In this document: positions 1-9,846 of the stretch, piece after piece
How positions within the stretch are numbered: the stretch's first letter is position 1
Layout of the letters: every line of letters starts with the position of its first letter
The notes under the pieces: model-generated
What the model saw: only the letters and a program-made list of their open reading frames with translations
Told to the model about the DNA's origin: nothing
Databases searched by the model: none
Program-made: the position numbers and the translations under genes
Source: Prosthecobacter sp.
GTDB taxonomy: Bacteria > Verrucomicrobiota > Verrucomicrobiia > Verrucomicrobiales > Verrucomicrobiaceae
DNA length: 38,424 bases
Direction: 5' to 3'
Assembly: GCF_020439865.1 (NCBI RefSeq)
Contig: NZ_JAGRPF010000190.1
Location: forward strand, 1-38,424

Positions 1-28
1 AGCGTGAGCGATACGGATGGTTTTTTTG

Positions 29-86
29 AATGATACGGCGACCCCCGAGACCTACCCTCTTTCCCCACCCGACGCTCTTCCAATAT
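29..86 (+). other. Illumina P5/TruSeq adapter contamination
   Basis: These 58 bases align without gaps to the Illumina universal (P5) adapter with about 51 of 58 identical. The first 15 bases (aatgatacggcgacc) and the block cgacgctcttcc are exact. Most mismatches are A or T read as C, which fits poor-quality base calls. On both sides the sequence is in-frame autotransporter repeat: 1-27 reads SVSDTDGFF and about 85-114 reads NINRLYIGGSG. The adapter therefore sits where about 20-25 repeat residues should be. It introduces a TGA at 31-33 that is not biological. Confidence 0.95.
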
Positions 87-114
87 CAACAGGCTTTATA
101 TCGGCGGTTCCGGC

Positions 115-1122
115 ATGGGGGAGCTCAATGTGAGCGGCAGCGGCAGCGTGAGCAATACGACTGGCTATCTGGGTCAGCTAAGCGGCGCGGTGGGCACGGC
201 GAATGTGAGCGGCGGGAGCTGGACCAGCAGCGGCATTCTCTATGTCGGCGATGCCGGCACGGGGCAGCTCAATGTCAGTGGCAGCGGCAGCGTGAGCAAC
301 ACGGACGGCTATCTGGGTTACAACAGCAGCGGGGTGGGCACGGCGAACGTCAGCGGCGGGAGCTGGACCAACAGCAGCACTCTTATTGTCGGCAATTCCG
401 GCACAGGGCAGCTCAATGTGAGCGGCGGCAGCGTGAGCAATACGTCTGGCACTCTGGGTTACAACAGCAGCGGGGTGGGCACGGCGAATGTCAGCAGCGG
501 AAGCTGGACCAACAGCAGCGGTCTCTTTGTCGGCTTATTCGGGACGGGGGAGCTCAATGTGAGTGGCAGTGGCAGCGTGAGCAGCAACGGGGGCAGCCTG
601 GGCAATCAGAACGGGTCCGCGGGCACGGTGAACGTGAGCGGCGGAAGCTGGACCAACAGCAACCTGCTTGTTGTCGGCAATTTCGGCACGGGGGAGCTGA
701 ATGTGAGCGGCAGCGGCAGCGTGAGCAACACGAATGGCTATCTGGGGAATGATAGCGGCGGGGTGGGCACGGCGACTGTGAGCGGCGGAAGCTGGACCAA
801 CAGCAGCTTTCTTGTTATCGGCGGTGCCGGCACAGGGCAGCTCAATGTGAGCGGCGGCAGCGTGAGCAATACGTCCGGCACTCTGGGTTTCAACAGCGGC
901 GGGGTGGGCACGGCGACGGTGAGCGGCGGGACCTGGACCAACAGCAGCAGTCTCTTTGTCGGCAGTTCCGGCACGGGGGAACTCAATGTGAGCGGCGGCA
1001 GCGTGAGCAACACGAATGGCACTCTGGGTTTCAACAGCGGCTCGGTGGGCACGGCGAATGTGAGCGGAGGGAGCTGGACCAGCAGCGGCAGTCTCTACGT
1101 CGGCTACAGCGGAACGGGGGAA
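115..1122 (+). repeat. Tandem protein-coding repeats, seven units of 138-144 bp
   Basis: Seven consecutive units encode the passenger repeats of the autotransporter. Each runs from a GTGELNVSG-like to a LFVGxxG-like segment. Units differ mainly by one optional Ser-Gly pair (NVSGSGSVSN versus NVSGGSVSN), which gives 46-48 residues. Divergence is low at the DNA level, so the copy number may be wrong in a short-read assembly, especially beside the adapter artefact at 29-86. Confidence 0.85.
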
Positions 1123-2994
1123 GTGAACCTCACGGACAGCGGCGTGGTGAACGTGGGTGCTGGCGGCAGCGGCACGGTAACGCTGGCCAGTGATGTCGCG
1201 AGCAGCGGCACTCTCAACATGGGAACCGGCGGCGCTGCCGGCACGCTCAATGCCGCCGTCGTGACCGGCGGCAGCGGCACGGCCGCGGTGAACTTCAATC
1301 ACACCAATGACATCAGCTTCGATCCGCAGCTCGCCGGCAGCCTGTCGGTGACCAAGGCTGGCACGGGCATCACCAACCTCACCGCCGACAGCACTTACAC
1401 CGGCGCCACGAACGTGACCGTCGGCACTCTCGCGATCAGCGGCAGCCTCTCTGGCGCAGGAGACGTGACGGTGGCGTCCAACGCCATCCTCACGGGTAAT
1501 GGCTCCGTGACCACCGCGGTGGACCAGTCGGTGTTCCTCAATGGCATCCTCAACCTGCAGCGCGTGGGCTCCGCTGACGCGGCCATCTTTTCGGTGAGCA
1601 CCAGCGGCACTGGAGCGCTCGTTTTGGGCGCGGGAAGCGTCATCGCCGTCGATCTCATCACGGGAGCGGGCCTCGGGGACAACACGACGGTCGTTGGCGC
1701 GTCGGACACGCTCAACCTGACGGGCATCCTCAATGCCAGCGCCGGCGGCACGCTGCTGATTGGCAATCCCAATGCGATGACCGGATTCGTCGGCGGGGAC
1801 AGTTGGCAGCTCATCAATCTCAACGGCGGCGCTGGCAGCATTGTCGGCAGCCTGGCGGTGAGTGATTCCTCACTCGGCCTCAGTGCCACGCAGGTCGGCC
1901 AGTTCGATCCAACCACCGGCGTTTACACCGTGGTGGACGCGGTGGGAGGACTGCAGACCGCCGCCTTGCAGGACCAGGCGATTCTCAGCTCGATTCAGGG
2001 CGCGCTCGCCGACGTCAACGGCCGTCTCTTCATGCTGCGCGCCGGTGAGGGCGAAGAGGAAGGCGATGGAAGCCTCGCCGCTTCCCTCGACGACGGCGTG
2101 GTGGTGGGACAGGGCGACGGACCGGAGGAAAGTCCTGTCACTCAAATGGTGCGACGCTCCCGCCAGTGGGAGGTTTTCACCACGGTCAACTATGCCAACG
2201 TCAGCCTCAGCGGCATCGGCACCCAAGCCGGCATGGACGCACAGACCTGGTCCCCGAGCGTCGGCATCGAGCGCCACTTCACCCGCCATCTGGCGTTGGG
2301 ATTCGCGGCCTCGTTCATCAACACCCACCAGTCGTATGCCAACAGCCTCGGCACGCTCAACATTCAGGGCCTGGCGCTCTCCGCCTATGCCTCCTACGTG
2401 CGGCGGTCATTCTGGGTGGATACGCTCTACAGCTTTGGCATGCTGGACATCGATTCCTCACGCAATCCGGGTGTGGGCCTGCCCACCGCCAATGGCGACA
2501 CCACGGCCTGGACCAACACGGTGCAGTTCAACTCCGGCTGGACCTTCCGCTTTCAGAACAACACCTTCGTCACCGGCCCGTTCATCGGACTGGATTACAC
2601 CAACGTGGCCGTGGACGCCTACACGGAGACAGGCGGCGGTCTCGCAGCGCTGGCGTATGGCAGCCGCAGCTTCGATTCGCTCATCAGCCGAGTCGGCTGG
2701 GTGGCGAGCAAGAAGTTCAAGACGAACTGGGCCACCATCACGTCGCAGCTGCGCCTGAGCTACGAACGCCAGAACATCACCCACAACAACGCCACCAGCG
2801 CGTCTTTGGTGAACCTGCCGTTGACGACCACCACGCGTAACGAGGCGCCCGGACAGGACTACATGGTTCTCGGCACCGGCGTGAATTTTCAGTTCACCGA
2901 CAGCCTGAGCCTCATGCTGAACTACTCCCTCCAGCTCTTCCGTCAGGACATGCAGGCGCATTTCGCCTCGGTGCGGTTCATCTACTCGTATTAA
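115..2994 (+). CDS. Autotransporter with T5SS/PEP-CTERM-type repeats (5' incomplete)
   Basis: Likely type Va autotransporter: an exported beta-helical passenger carried by a C-terminal outer-membrane barrel. Seven tandem repeats of 46-48 residues (core G-T-G-E/Q-L-N-V-S-G ... G-S-W-T-N-S) fill about residues 1-335 and resemble the T5SS/PEP-CTERM-associated repeat family. A degenerate eighth follows. Residues about 411-462 (GTGITNLTADSTYTGATNVT) match the autotransporter-associated beta-strand repeat. From about residue 683 to the end lies a barrel domain with alternating aromatic strands, ending in FIYSY. The first ATG is at 115, but the same frame is open upstream to the adapter at 29-86 and again at 1-27, so this ATG is internal. 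The signal peptide and true start are missing. No ligand or function can be read from the passenger, and no terminator is evident downstream. Confidence 0.85.
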   Translation: MGELNVSGSGSVSNTTGYLGQLSGAVGTANVSGGSWTSSGILYVGDAGTGQLNVSGSGSVSNTDGYLGYNSSGVGTANVSGGSWTNSSTLIVGNSGTGQLNVSGGSVSNTSGTLGYNSSGVGTANVSSGSWTNSSGLFVGLFGTGELNVSGSGSVSSNGGSLGNQNGSAGTVNVSGGSWTNSNLLVVGNFGTGELNVSGSGSVSNTNGYLGNDSGGVGTATVSGGSWTNSSFLVIGGAGTGQLNVSGGSVSNTSGTLGFNSGGVGTATVSGGTWTNSSSLFVGSSGTGELNVSGGSVSNTNGTLGFNSGSVGTANVSGGSWTSSGSLYVGYSGTGEVNLTDSGVVNVGAGGSGTVTLASDVASSGTLNMGTGGAAGTLNAAVVTGGSGTAAVNFNHTNDISFDPQLAGSLSVTKAGTGITNLTADSTYTGATNVTVGTLAISGSLSGAGDVTVASNAILTGNGSVTTAVDQSVFLNGILNLQRVGSADAAIFSVSTSGTGALVLGAGSVIAVDLITGAGLGDNTTVVGASDTLNLTGILNASAGGTLLIGNPNAMTGFVGGDSWQLINLNGGAGSIVGSLAVSDSSLGLSATQVGQFDPTTGVYTVVDAVGGLQTAALQDQAILSSIQGALADVNGRLFMLRAGEGEEEGDGSLAASLDDGVVVGQGDGPEESPVTQMVRRSRQWEVFTTVNYANVSLSGIGTQAGMDAQTWSPSVGIERHFTRHLALGFAASFINTHQSYANSLGTLNIQGLALSAYASYVRRSFWVDTLYSFGMLDIDSSRNPGVGLPTANGDTTAWTNTVQFNSGWTFRFQNNTFVTGPFIGLDYTNVAVDAYTETGGGLAALAYGSRSFDSLISRVGWVASKKFKTNWATITSQLRLSYERQNITHNNATSASLVNLPLTTTTRNEAPGQDYMVLGTGVNFQFTDSLSLMLNYSLQLFRQDMQAHFASVRFIYSY

Positions 2995-3184
2995 GACGCT
3001 TTGATCAGGCCCGGGGCCTGCAGTTCAACCACGGGGGTGACCGGACCTGAAAGCTTCCGCTCCTTTGAGGGAAATGGGATGGGGCGGCCTGCCTTTGAGC
3101 AAGAACGGGAGGCAGGAGGGGCGTTTGGGAAGAGCGCGCCGTGAGCGCAGGCCTCAGGCCGGCCGAATCAACCGCCCCTTCCCC

Positions 3185-3820
3185 ATGAACGAAAAACTCG
3201 ACTCCCTGCTGGAAAGAATGCGTGTGCTGGAAAAGGACATCGTGCGCGAGCTGCAACGGAAGGAGGCCGAGTTCTTCTACGAAGTGCGCCAGGGCAAGGT
3301 GCGCTTCACCGAGGAGGCGCGCGCGAGGCACAAGCTGCTGGTGAAGCGCTTCGCCGCCTATGTGCGCGATTCGCGCTTCATGATCCTGCTCACCACTCCG
3401 GTGATCTGGTCCTGCATCATACCCATCGCGCTGATGGATCTGTTCATGACCGTGTATCAGGCGATCTGCTTCCCGATCTACGGCATTCCGAAGGTGAAGC
3501 GGAGCGACTACATCAAGCTGGACCGGCGGCATCTGTCCTACCTGAACTGGGCGGAGAAATTCAACTGCGAATACTGCGGCTACGCCAACGGGGTGATCGC
3601 CTGCGCCACGGAGATCGCGGCGCGCACGGAACAGTACTGGTGCCCGATCAAACACGCGCTGCGCATGAAGTCGATGCACAGCCGCTACCGGCATTTCTTC
3701 GACTACGGCGATGCGGAACACTACCGGCAGCAGATCGAAACGGTGCGCCGCTCGTTTGAAGACATCGAACAGGAAAGCGCGCAGGAAACCAGCGCACCCG
3801 CCTCCACCCCATCGGCCTGA
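3185..3820 (+). CDS. Conserved membrane protein with CxxC and WCPIKHA motifs
   Basis: 211 residues, function unknown. The N-terminal 60 residues are charged and probably helical (LERMRVLEKDIVRELQRKEA). Residues about 64-100 form one or two membrane segments. The C-terminal part holds C128-x2-C131 (NCEYCGYANG), C140 and C153 (YWCPIKHA), a pattern I recall from a widespread uncharacterised bacterial family. The cysteines could bind a metal or a cluster, but this is inference. The ATG at 3185 is preferred over in-frame upstream starts because the region before it is compositionally non-coding and the charged helix begins here. No Shine-Dalgarno is seen. The gene converges on truB with a 27-bp gap. 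Confidence 0.75.
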   Translation: MNEKLDSLLERMRVLEKDIVRELQRKEAEFFYEVRQGKVRFTEEARARHKLLVKRFAAYVRDSRFMILLTTPVIWSCIIPIALMDLFMTVYQAICFPIYGIPKVKRSDYIKLDRRHLSYLNWAEKFNCEYCGYANGVIACATEIAARTEQYWCPIKHALRMKSMHSRYRHFFDYGDAEHYRQQIETVRRSFEDIEQESAQETSAPASTPSA

Positions 3821-3847
3821 CCGAAGCCTGGCGGCAGCCCCGCGTGC

Positions 3848-4579
3848 TTACGCGCCGCGGAGCTTGGAGACGTCGTAGAGGGAGAGCATGGCGGCGAGGA
3901 CTTCGTCGCGTTTGCCTCCCTTGAGCATGTCAAAGGTGACGTGCTTGCCGGGGAGAAGCTTGAAGTGGCCGGAGCGTGTGCGGCGCAGGGAGCTCAGGTG
4001 CGCACCGCAGCCGAGCTTCTGGCCGATGTCGTGCGCGTAGGTGCGGACGTAGAAGCCTTTGCTGCAGACGACGCGGAAGTCGACCTCCGGCGGAGCGAAG
4101 CGGGTGATCTCGTAATCGTACACGCGGACGAAGCGCGGCTCGCGCTCCACCTCCTGGCCCTTGCGTGCGAGCTTGTAGAGCGGGACGCCGCCGATCTTGA
4201 TGGCGGAGACCATCGGGGGCATCTGGTAGAAGTCACCCTTCAGGGAGTCGAACGCGGCCTTCACTTGATCCAGCGTGAGATCCGCGGGCACGGGCTTTTC
4301 TTCAACGACCTCGCCTTCGGCGTCCTGGGTGTTGGTGGTCTTCCCGAGCGTGATGGTGCCGGTGTATTCCTTGTCCTCGGACATGAGGAGGTCGGAGAGA
4401 CGGGTGCCGTTGCCAAGCACGAGGATGAGCATGCCGGTGGCCATGGGGTCGAGCGTGCCGCAGTGGCCGATCTTCTTCATGTTCAGGCAGCGCCGGGCCA
4501 CGGCGACGACATCATGCGAGGTCATGTCCTGGCCTTTGTCCACCAGGAGGACGCCGCTAATCAATTCGTCTGACTTCAT
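3848..4579 (-). CDS. truB: tRNA pseudouridine(55) synthase TruB
   Basis: Converts U55 of the tRNA T-loop to pseudouridine in the cytoplasm. 243 residues from the ATG at 4579. The catalytic motif GHCGTLDPMATG is clear, with the nucleophile at D44. The downstream motifs SAIKIGGVPLYKLARKG and SKGFYVRTYAHDIG are typical of the family. The C-terminus is short and there is no obvious PUA domain. The ATG at 4579 (MKSDELISGVLLVDK) is chosen over an in-frame start at 4618 because family members begin just before this GxLxxDKP-like segment. It overlaps the end of nrnA by 23 bp, which indicates translational coupling as the last gene of the nusA operon. The usual neighbour ribF is absent. Confidence 0.95.
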   Translation of the reverse strand: MKSDELISGVLLVDKGQDMTSHDVVAVARRCLNMKKIGHCGTLDPMATGMLILVLGNGTRLSDLLMSEDKEYTGTITLGKTTNTQDAEGEVVEEKPVPADLTLDQVKAAFDSLKGDFYQMPPMVSAIKIGGVPLYKLARKGQEVEREPRFVRVYDYEITRFAPPEVDFRVVCSKGFYVRTYAHDIGQKLGCGAHLSSLRRTRSGHFKLLPGKHVTFDMLKGGKRDEVLAAMLSLYDVSKLRGA

Positions 4580-5543
4580 CTTCGAGTGCCTGTAAAAATT
4601 TCTCCGCAGCTTCTTCAATGGGGCCCTTCAGGCGCGCACCGGATGCGAGGCGATGACCGCCGCCGCCAAACTTGGAGCAGATGACCGAGACATCGAGGCG
4701 GTTGTCCTTGGAACGCGCGCTGACGCGCACCTTGCCGCCTTCCACGTCTTCAAAGATGACGCAGCTGACGACGGAGTCGATCATGCGCAGCGTGTCGATG
4801 AGACCTTCGGTGTCGCCGGGGTCCATGGAGATCTCGTCCATGAGCTTCTGCTTGAGCTGCCAGCTGACAATGCGGCCGTCGGCGCGGAATTCCATGTGGT
4901 TGAGCATGTCGCGCATGAGCGCGAGACGGCGCAGCGGATAGGAATGGTAGGCGAACTGCGCGAGACGCGCGGTGTCGAGCCCGGCCTCGATCATTTCAGC
5001 GGCGATGCGGTGCGTCCGCGCGTTGGTGGCGGGATATTGGAAAGAACCGGTGTCCGTGGAGATGGCGATGAAGAGATTCTGCCGGACGGCGTCGTCGACG
5101 GGCAGGCCGTGCTCGGTGAGCAGATTGTAGATGATCTGGCCGGTCGCGGGAGAGTCGGAGTCGATGAGATTGAGCGTCCCGTAGCGCGGATTGGTGGGAT
5201 GATGATCGATGTTCACCAGCAGCGGCGCGGGATCGAGCAGCGCCTTGCACTTCGCGCCGATGCGCTCATGCGTGGCGGTGTCGAGCGCGATGGCGAGATC
5301 GACTTGCAGCGGCTCGGAGCCAGGCTGAATCACGGTGTCGGTGCCAGGAAGGAAGGCGAGGTTGGACGGGACGCCGTCTTCGAGGAGGGCGATGACGTCC
5401 TTGCCAAGAGCGCGGAGGCTCAGGGCGAGGCCGAGGACAGAGCCCACGGCGTCACCATCAGGACGCACATGAGCGACGACGGCGATGCGCTGCGCGGAGC
5501 GCATGGCTGCAACGATTTCAGCGGTGGAGGAGTTTTCGGGCAT
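4557..5543 (-). CDS. nrnA: NrnA-type DHH/DHHA1 phosphoesterase (nanoRNase/pAp phosphatase)
   Basis: 328 residues. The DHH family degrades 2-5 nt oligoribonucleotides and often dephosphorylates 3'-phosphoadenosine 5'-phosphate, using Mn2+. Visible motifs are HVRPDGDAVGS (residues 25-35), LDTA near 87-90, NIDHHPTN with the DHH triad at 113-115, and the substrate-binding DHHA1 motif GGGGHRLASG near 293-302. The start ATG at 5543-5541 shares one base with the rbfA stop (TAATG), so the two are probably translationally coupled. The position between rbfA and truB matches the common nusA-infB-rbfA-nrnA-truB order. Substrate preference between nanoRNA and pAp cannot be told from sequence. Confidence 0.93.
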   Translation of the reverse strand: MPENSSTAEIVAAMRSAQRIAVVAHVRPDGDAVGSVLGLALSLRALGKDVIALLEDGVPSNLAFLPGTDTVIQPGSEPLQVDLAIALDTATHERIGAKCKALLDPAPLLVNIDHHPTNPRYGTLNLIDSDSPATGQIIYNLLTEHGLPVDDAVRQNLFIAISTDTGSFQYPATNARTHRIAAEMIEAGLDTARLAQFAYHSYPLRRLALMRDMLNHMEFRADGRIVSWQLKQKLMDEISMDPGDTEGLIDTLRMIDSVVSCVIFEDVEGGKVRVSARSKDNRLDVSVICSKFGGGGHRLASGARLKGPIEEAAEKFLQALEDEVRRID

Positions 5544-5929
5544 TACTTCGGAGGCGTGTCTTCGGGCGGCGTCTCCTCAGGAAGATCTGGCAGCGGCGGC
5601 GGAAGATTGTCGATGATGTTGAGCAGCGGCACGCCGCGTTCGACGGACTTGTCGAGCCGGAAGAAGAGCTGCGGACTGCAGCGCAGCTTGACGCGCTTGT
5701 AGAGATCCCGCTGGATGAAGCCGCGGGCCTTCGTGAGCTTTTCGATGGCGGCGTCCTGCTGGTGCGGTTTGCCGATGACTCCGACGTACACAAAGCACTG
5801 GCGCATGTCGGGCGTGACACTGACCTCGTGAATGGTCACGAGGCAGTTCTCAATGCGGAAATCCTTTTCAAGGATGACGCTGAGCTCACGGCGAATGAGT
5901 TCGCAGACTTTTTGGACTCGGAGGGACAT
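5543..5929 (-). CDS. rbfA: 30S ribosome-binding factor RbfA
   Basis: 128 residues. RbfA binds the immature 30S subunit and assists 16S rRNA 5'-end maturation. The single KH-like domain is recognisable from the start RVQKVCELIRRELSVILEKD through VSVTPDMRQCFVYV to RGFIQRDLYKRVKLRCSPQL. The last 20 residues are a proline/glutamate-rich tail (LPDLPEETPPEDTPPK) that looks disordered. It lies 75 bp downstream of infB, with a stem-loop in that gap (5953-5998), and overlaps nrnA by one base. Confidence 0.93.
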   Translation of the reverse strand: MSLRVQKVCELIRRELSVILEKDFRIENCLVTIHEVSVTPDMRQCFVYVGVIGKPHQQDAAIEKLTKARGFIQRDLYKRVKLRCSPQLFFRLDKSVERGVPLLNIIDNLPPPLPDLPEETPPEDTPPK

Positions 5930-5952
5930 GGCGCAAATGGCGGAGGGCTGAG

Positions 5953-5998
5953 GGCGAAGGGGTCGGAGTTCTGGACTCTACACCCTTTGCCCTTCGCC
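5953..5998 (-). promoter_or_regulatory. Intercistronic stem-loop between infB and rbfA
   Basis: A perfect 9-bp inverted repeat (GGCGAAGGG at 5953-5961, CCCTTCGCC at 5990-5998) encloses a second 4-bp hairpin (GAGT 5966-5969 with ACTC 5975-5978). There is no U-tract, so it is not a standard terminator. It could be an RNA-processing or stability element, or an intergenic repeat unit. Confidence 0.4.
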
Positions 5999-6004
5999 AC
6001 ACGC

Positions 6005-8248
<2,244 letters not shown>

Positions 8249-8337
8249 GAGAAAAGTGGATCGGGCGAGCGGCGTTGGGGGCTGGCTGGTCGGAGGGTTT
8301 GGGGTGTTTTAAAGTCGTTGTCATGGCGGCACAGGGG

Positions 8338-9603
8338 CTACTCCGACTCAGGAGCTGAAGCATGTGCGGCGGCCTTTTCAAAAATTTGACGGGCCATTTC
8401 GGCGTCACCACCGAGCACTTCGGCAATGTCGTCCACATCGACCCCGGTGGCCAGCGTTTTGAGATCGCCCATGCCACCTTCGGTGAGCTGGCGGGCGACG
8501 TCCTCGGAAATGTCCAAGGCTTCCATGAGATGATGCACGGCACTGCCCATCTGGCCTTCGAAGACCTCAGCGGCGTGCTCATCCTTCTCGATGACGAGGT
8601 CCATGCCGACGAGACGGGAGGTCAGGCGGGCGTTCTGACCACGACGGCCGATGGCCTTGGAAAGATCTTCATCGCTGACGGTGAGCCGCGCCTCTTTCTT
8701 CTCAGTGTTTACCGAGATCGAGATGACCTTGATCGGTTTCAGGGCTTCGCGCACGAACTCGGCGGGGTCGGCCTTCCAGCGGATGATGTCCACCTTCTCA
8801 TTGTTCAGTTCACGGACGATGTTCTTCACACGTGCTCCACGCAGGCCCACGCAGGCGCCCACAGGATCCACCTTTTCGTCAGCGCTGTGCACGGCCACCT
8901 TGGTGCGGTAACCAGCCTCACGGGCGATGCTGGCGATCTCCACGGTGCGGTCACCGATTTCGCTGACTTCGAATTCAAACAGACGGCGCACAAAGTTCGG
9001 ATGGGCGCGGGAGAGGATGATCTCCGGTCCGCGTCCGCTGTCCTTTTCCACCGCCTTGACGTAGAAACGCATGCGGTCGCCTGGGGTGTAATCCTCGGTG
9101 GAGACACGCTCCTTGGAAGTCATCACACCTTCGAACTTGCCGAGGTCGATGATCACATCGGACTTTTCAAAACGGCGCACCACGCCGCTGACGACGTCAC
9201 CGGTGCGGTCCTTGAACTCGTCATAGAGGTTTTCCTTCTCCGCCATGCGCAGGCGCTGCAGCATCGTCTGCTTCGCGGTCTGGGCGGCAATGCGGCCCAT
9301 GTTGTTCGGCGTGACTTCGACTTCGATCTCGTCACCCACGACAGCGTCTTTCTTGAAGCGTTTGGCCGTGGGAAGCGGAAGTTCCTCCCATCGGTTGGTC
9401 ACGGTCTCGACGGCGATCAGTTTGGCAAACGCCTTGATGGTGCCCTTGTCGGGATCGATGTCGATGCGCAGTTCACGCGCAGGACCGATGCTTTTCTTGG
9501 AGGCGGCGAGCAATGCCTGTGACAGGGCCTCGACCATCTTGTTGCGGTCGATTCCTTTCTCTTTCTCGTAGTAATCGAAAAGGGCTTTAAGTTCGCTGAT
9601 CAT
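8338..9603 (-). CDS. nusA: Transcription termination/antitermination protein NusA
   Basis: 421 residues. NusA binds RNA polymerase and controls pausing, intrinsic termination and antitermination. Domain order is as expected. The N-terminal domain is about 1-125. An S1 domain follows at about 135-200 (GDVVSGVVRRFEKSDVIIDL). Two KH domains contain VGACVGLRGARVKNIVREL and SKAIGRRGQNARLTSRL. Near 365-405 there is a single C-terminal helix-hairpin-helix-like repeat (EDVARQLTEGGMGDLKTLA). It is the first gene of the operon. RimP, usually upstream, is absent. The start at 9603 follows a U-rich leader (gaattttttATG) and a terminator-like hairpin, so autoregulation by attenuation is plausible. Confidence 0.96.
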   Translation of the reverse strand: MISELKALFDYYEKEKGIDRNKMVEALSQALLAASKKSIGPARELRIDIDPDKGTIKAFAKLIAVETVTNRWEELPLPTAKRFKKDAVVGDEIEVEVTPNNMGRIAAQTAKQTMLQRLRMAEKENLYDEFKDRTGDVVSGVVRRFEKSDVIIDLGKFEGVMTSKERVSTEDYTPGDRMRFYVKAVEKDSGRGPEIILSRAHPNFVRRLFEFEVSEIGDRTVEIASIAREAGYRTKVAVHSADEKVDPVGACVGLRGARVKNIVRELNNEKVDIIRWKADPAEFVREALKPIKVISISVNTEKKEARLTVSDEDLSKAIGRRGQNARLTSRLVGMDLVIEKDEHAAEVFEGQMGSAVHHLMEALDISEDVARQLTEGGMGDLKTLATGVDVDDIAEVLGGDAEMARQIFEKAAAHASAPESE

Positions 9604-9627
9604 AAAAAATTCGTGATGTCACCAGAC

Positions 9628-9653
9628 AAAAAAGAGCGGGGAAGGCCCCACTC
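9628..9653 (-). terminator. Terminator-like hairpin in the nusA leader (candidate attenuator)
   Basis: Read on the minus strand, GAGTGGGG, loop CCTT and CCCCGCTC form a perfect 8-bp GC-rich stem with one G-U pair (9653-9634). Six T follow at once (9633-9628). This is the layout of an intrinsic terminator. No minus-strand gene lies upstream that it could end. It sits 25 nt before the nusA start and downstream of the candidate promoter at 9693-9720, so an attenuator role is inferred. Confidence 0.7.
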
Positions 9654-9692
9654 TCGCCATAAAAACGTTAATTCTGTCCGGGAAGGACGGCG

Positions 9693-9720
9693 ATCATAAA
9701 GGAATGCTAGGAATCGGCAA
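9693..9720 (-). promoter_or_regulatory. Candidate sigma-70 promoter of the nusA operon
   Basis: On the minus strand TTGCCG (9720-9715), a 16-bp spacer and TATGAT (9698-9693) form a fair sigma-70-type promoter. Transcription would start near 9686, giving a leader of about 84 nt that contains the hairpin at 9628-9653. The rest of the 9604-9846 divergent region holds no gene that I can support. Confidence 0.5.
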
Positions 9721-9846
9721 GCGGAAAAAGGGCGCAATTCCTTGGCTTCTCTAGGATTTCGCCCCAACACCGCGGCTAGTTGCAGATCCTTTGCCGACCC
9801 GGCCATTCAGTTGCAAAGAAAGGCTCCACCCGGCGTTGCCTTGCCC

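Noticed and set aside
30..752. Arg/Gln-rich frame overlapping the start of the autotransporter
   Set aside because: Shifted reading of the passenger repeats, and its first codons lie in the adapter sequence.
115..1122. Possible CRISPR or satellite array
   Set aside because: Units are 138-144 bp, in frame and protein-coding, with no spacer-repeat alternation.
4653..5702. Plus-strand frame opposite nrnA
   Set aside because: Antisense to an unambiguous DHH phosphoesterase, low-complexity translation, no neighbour support.
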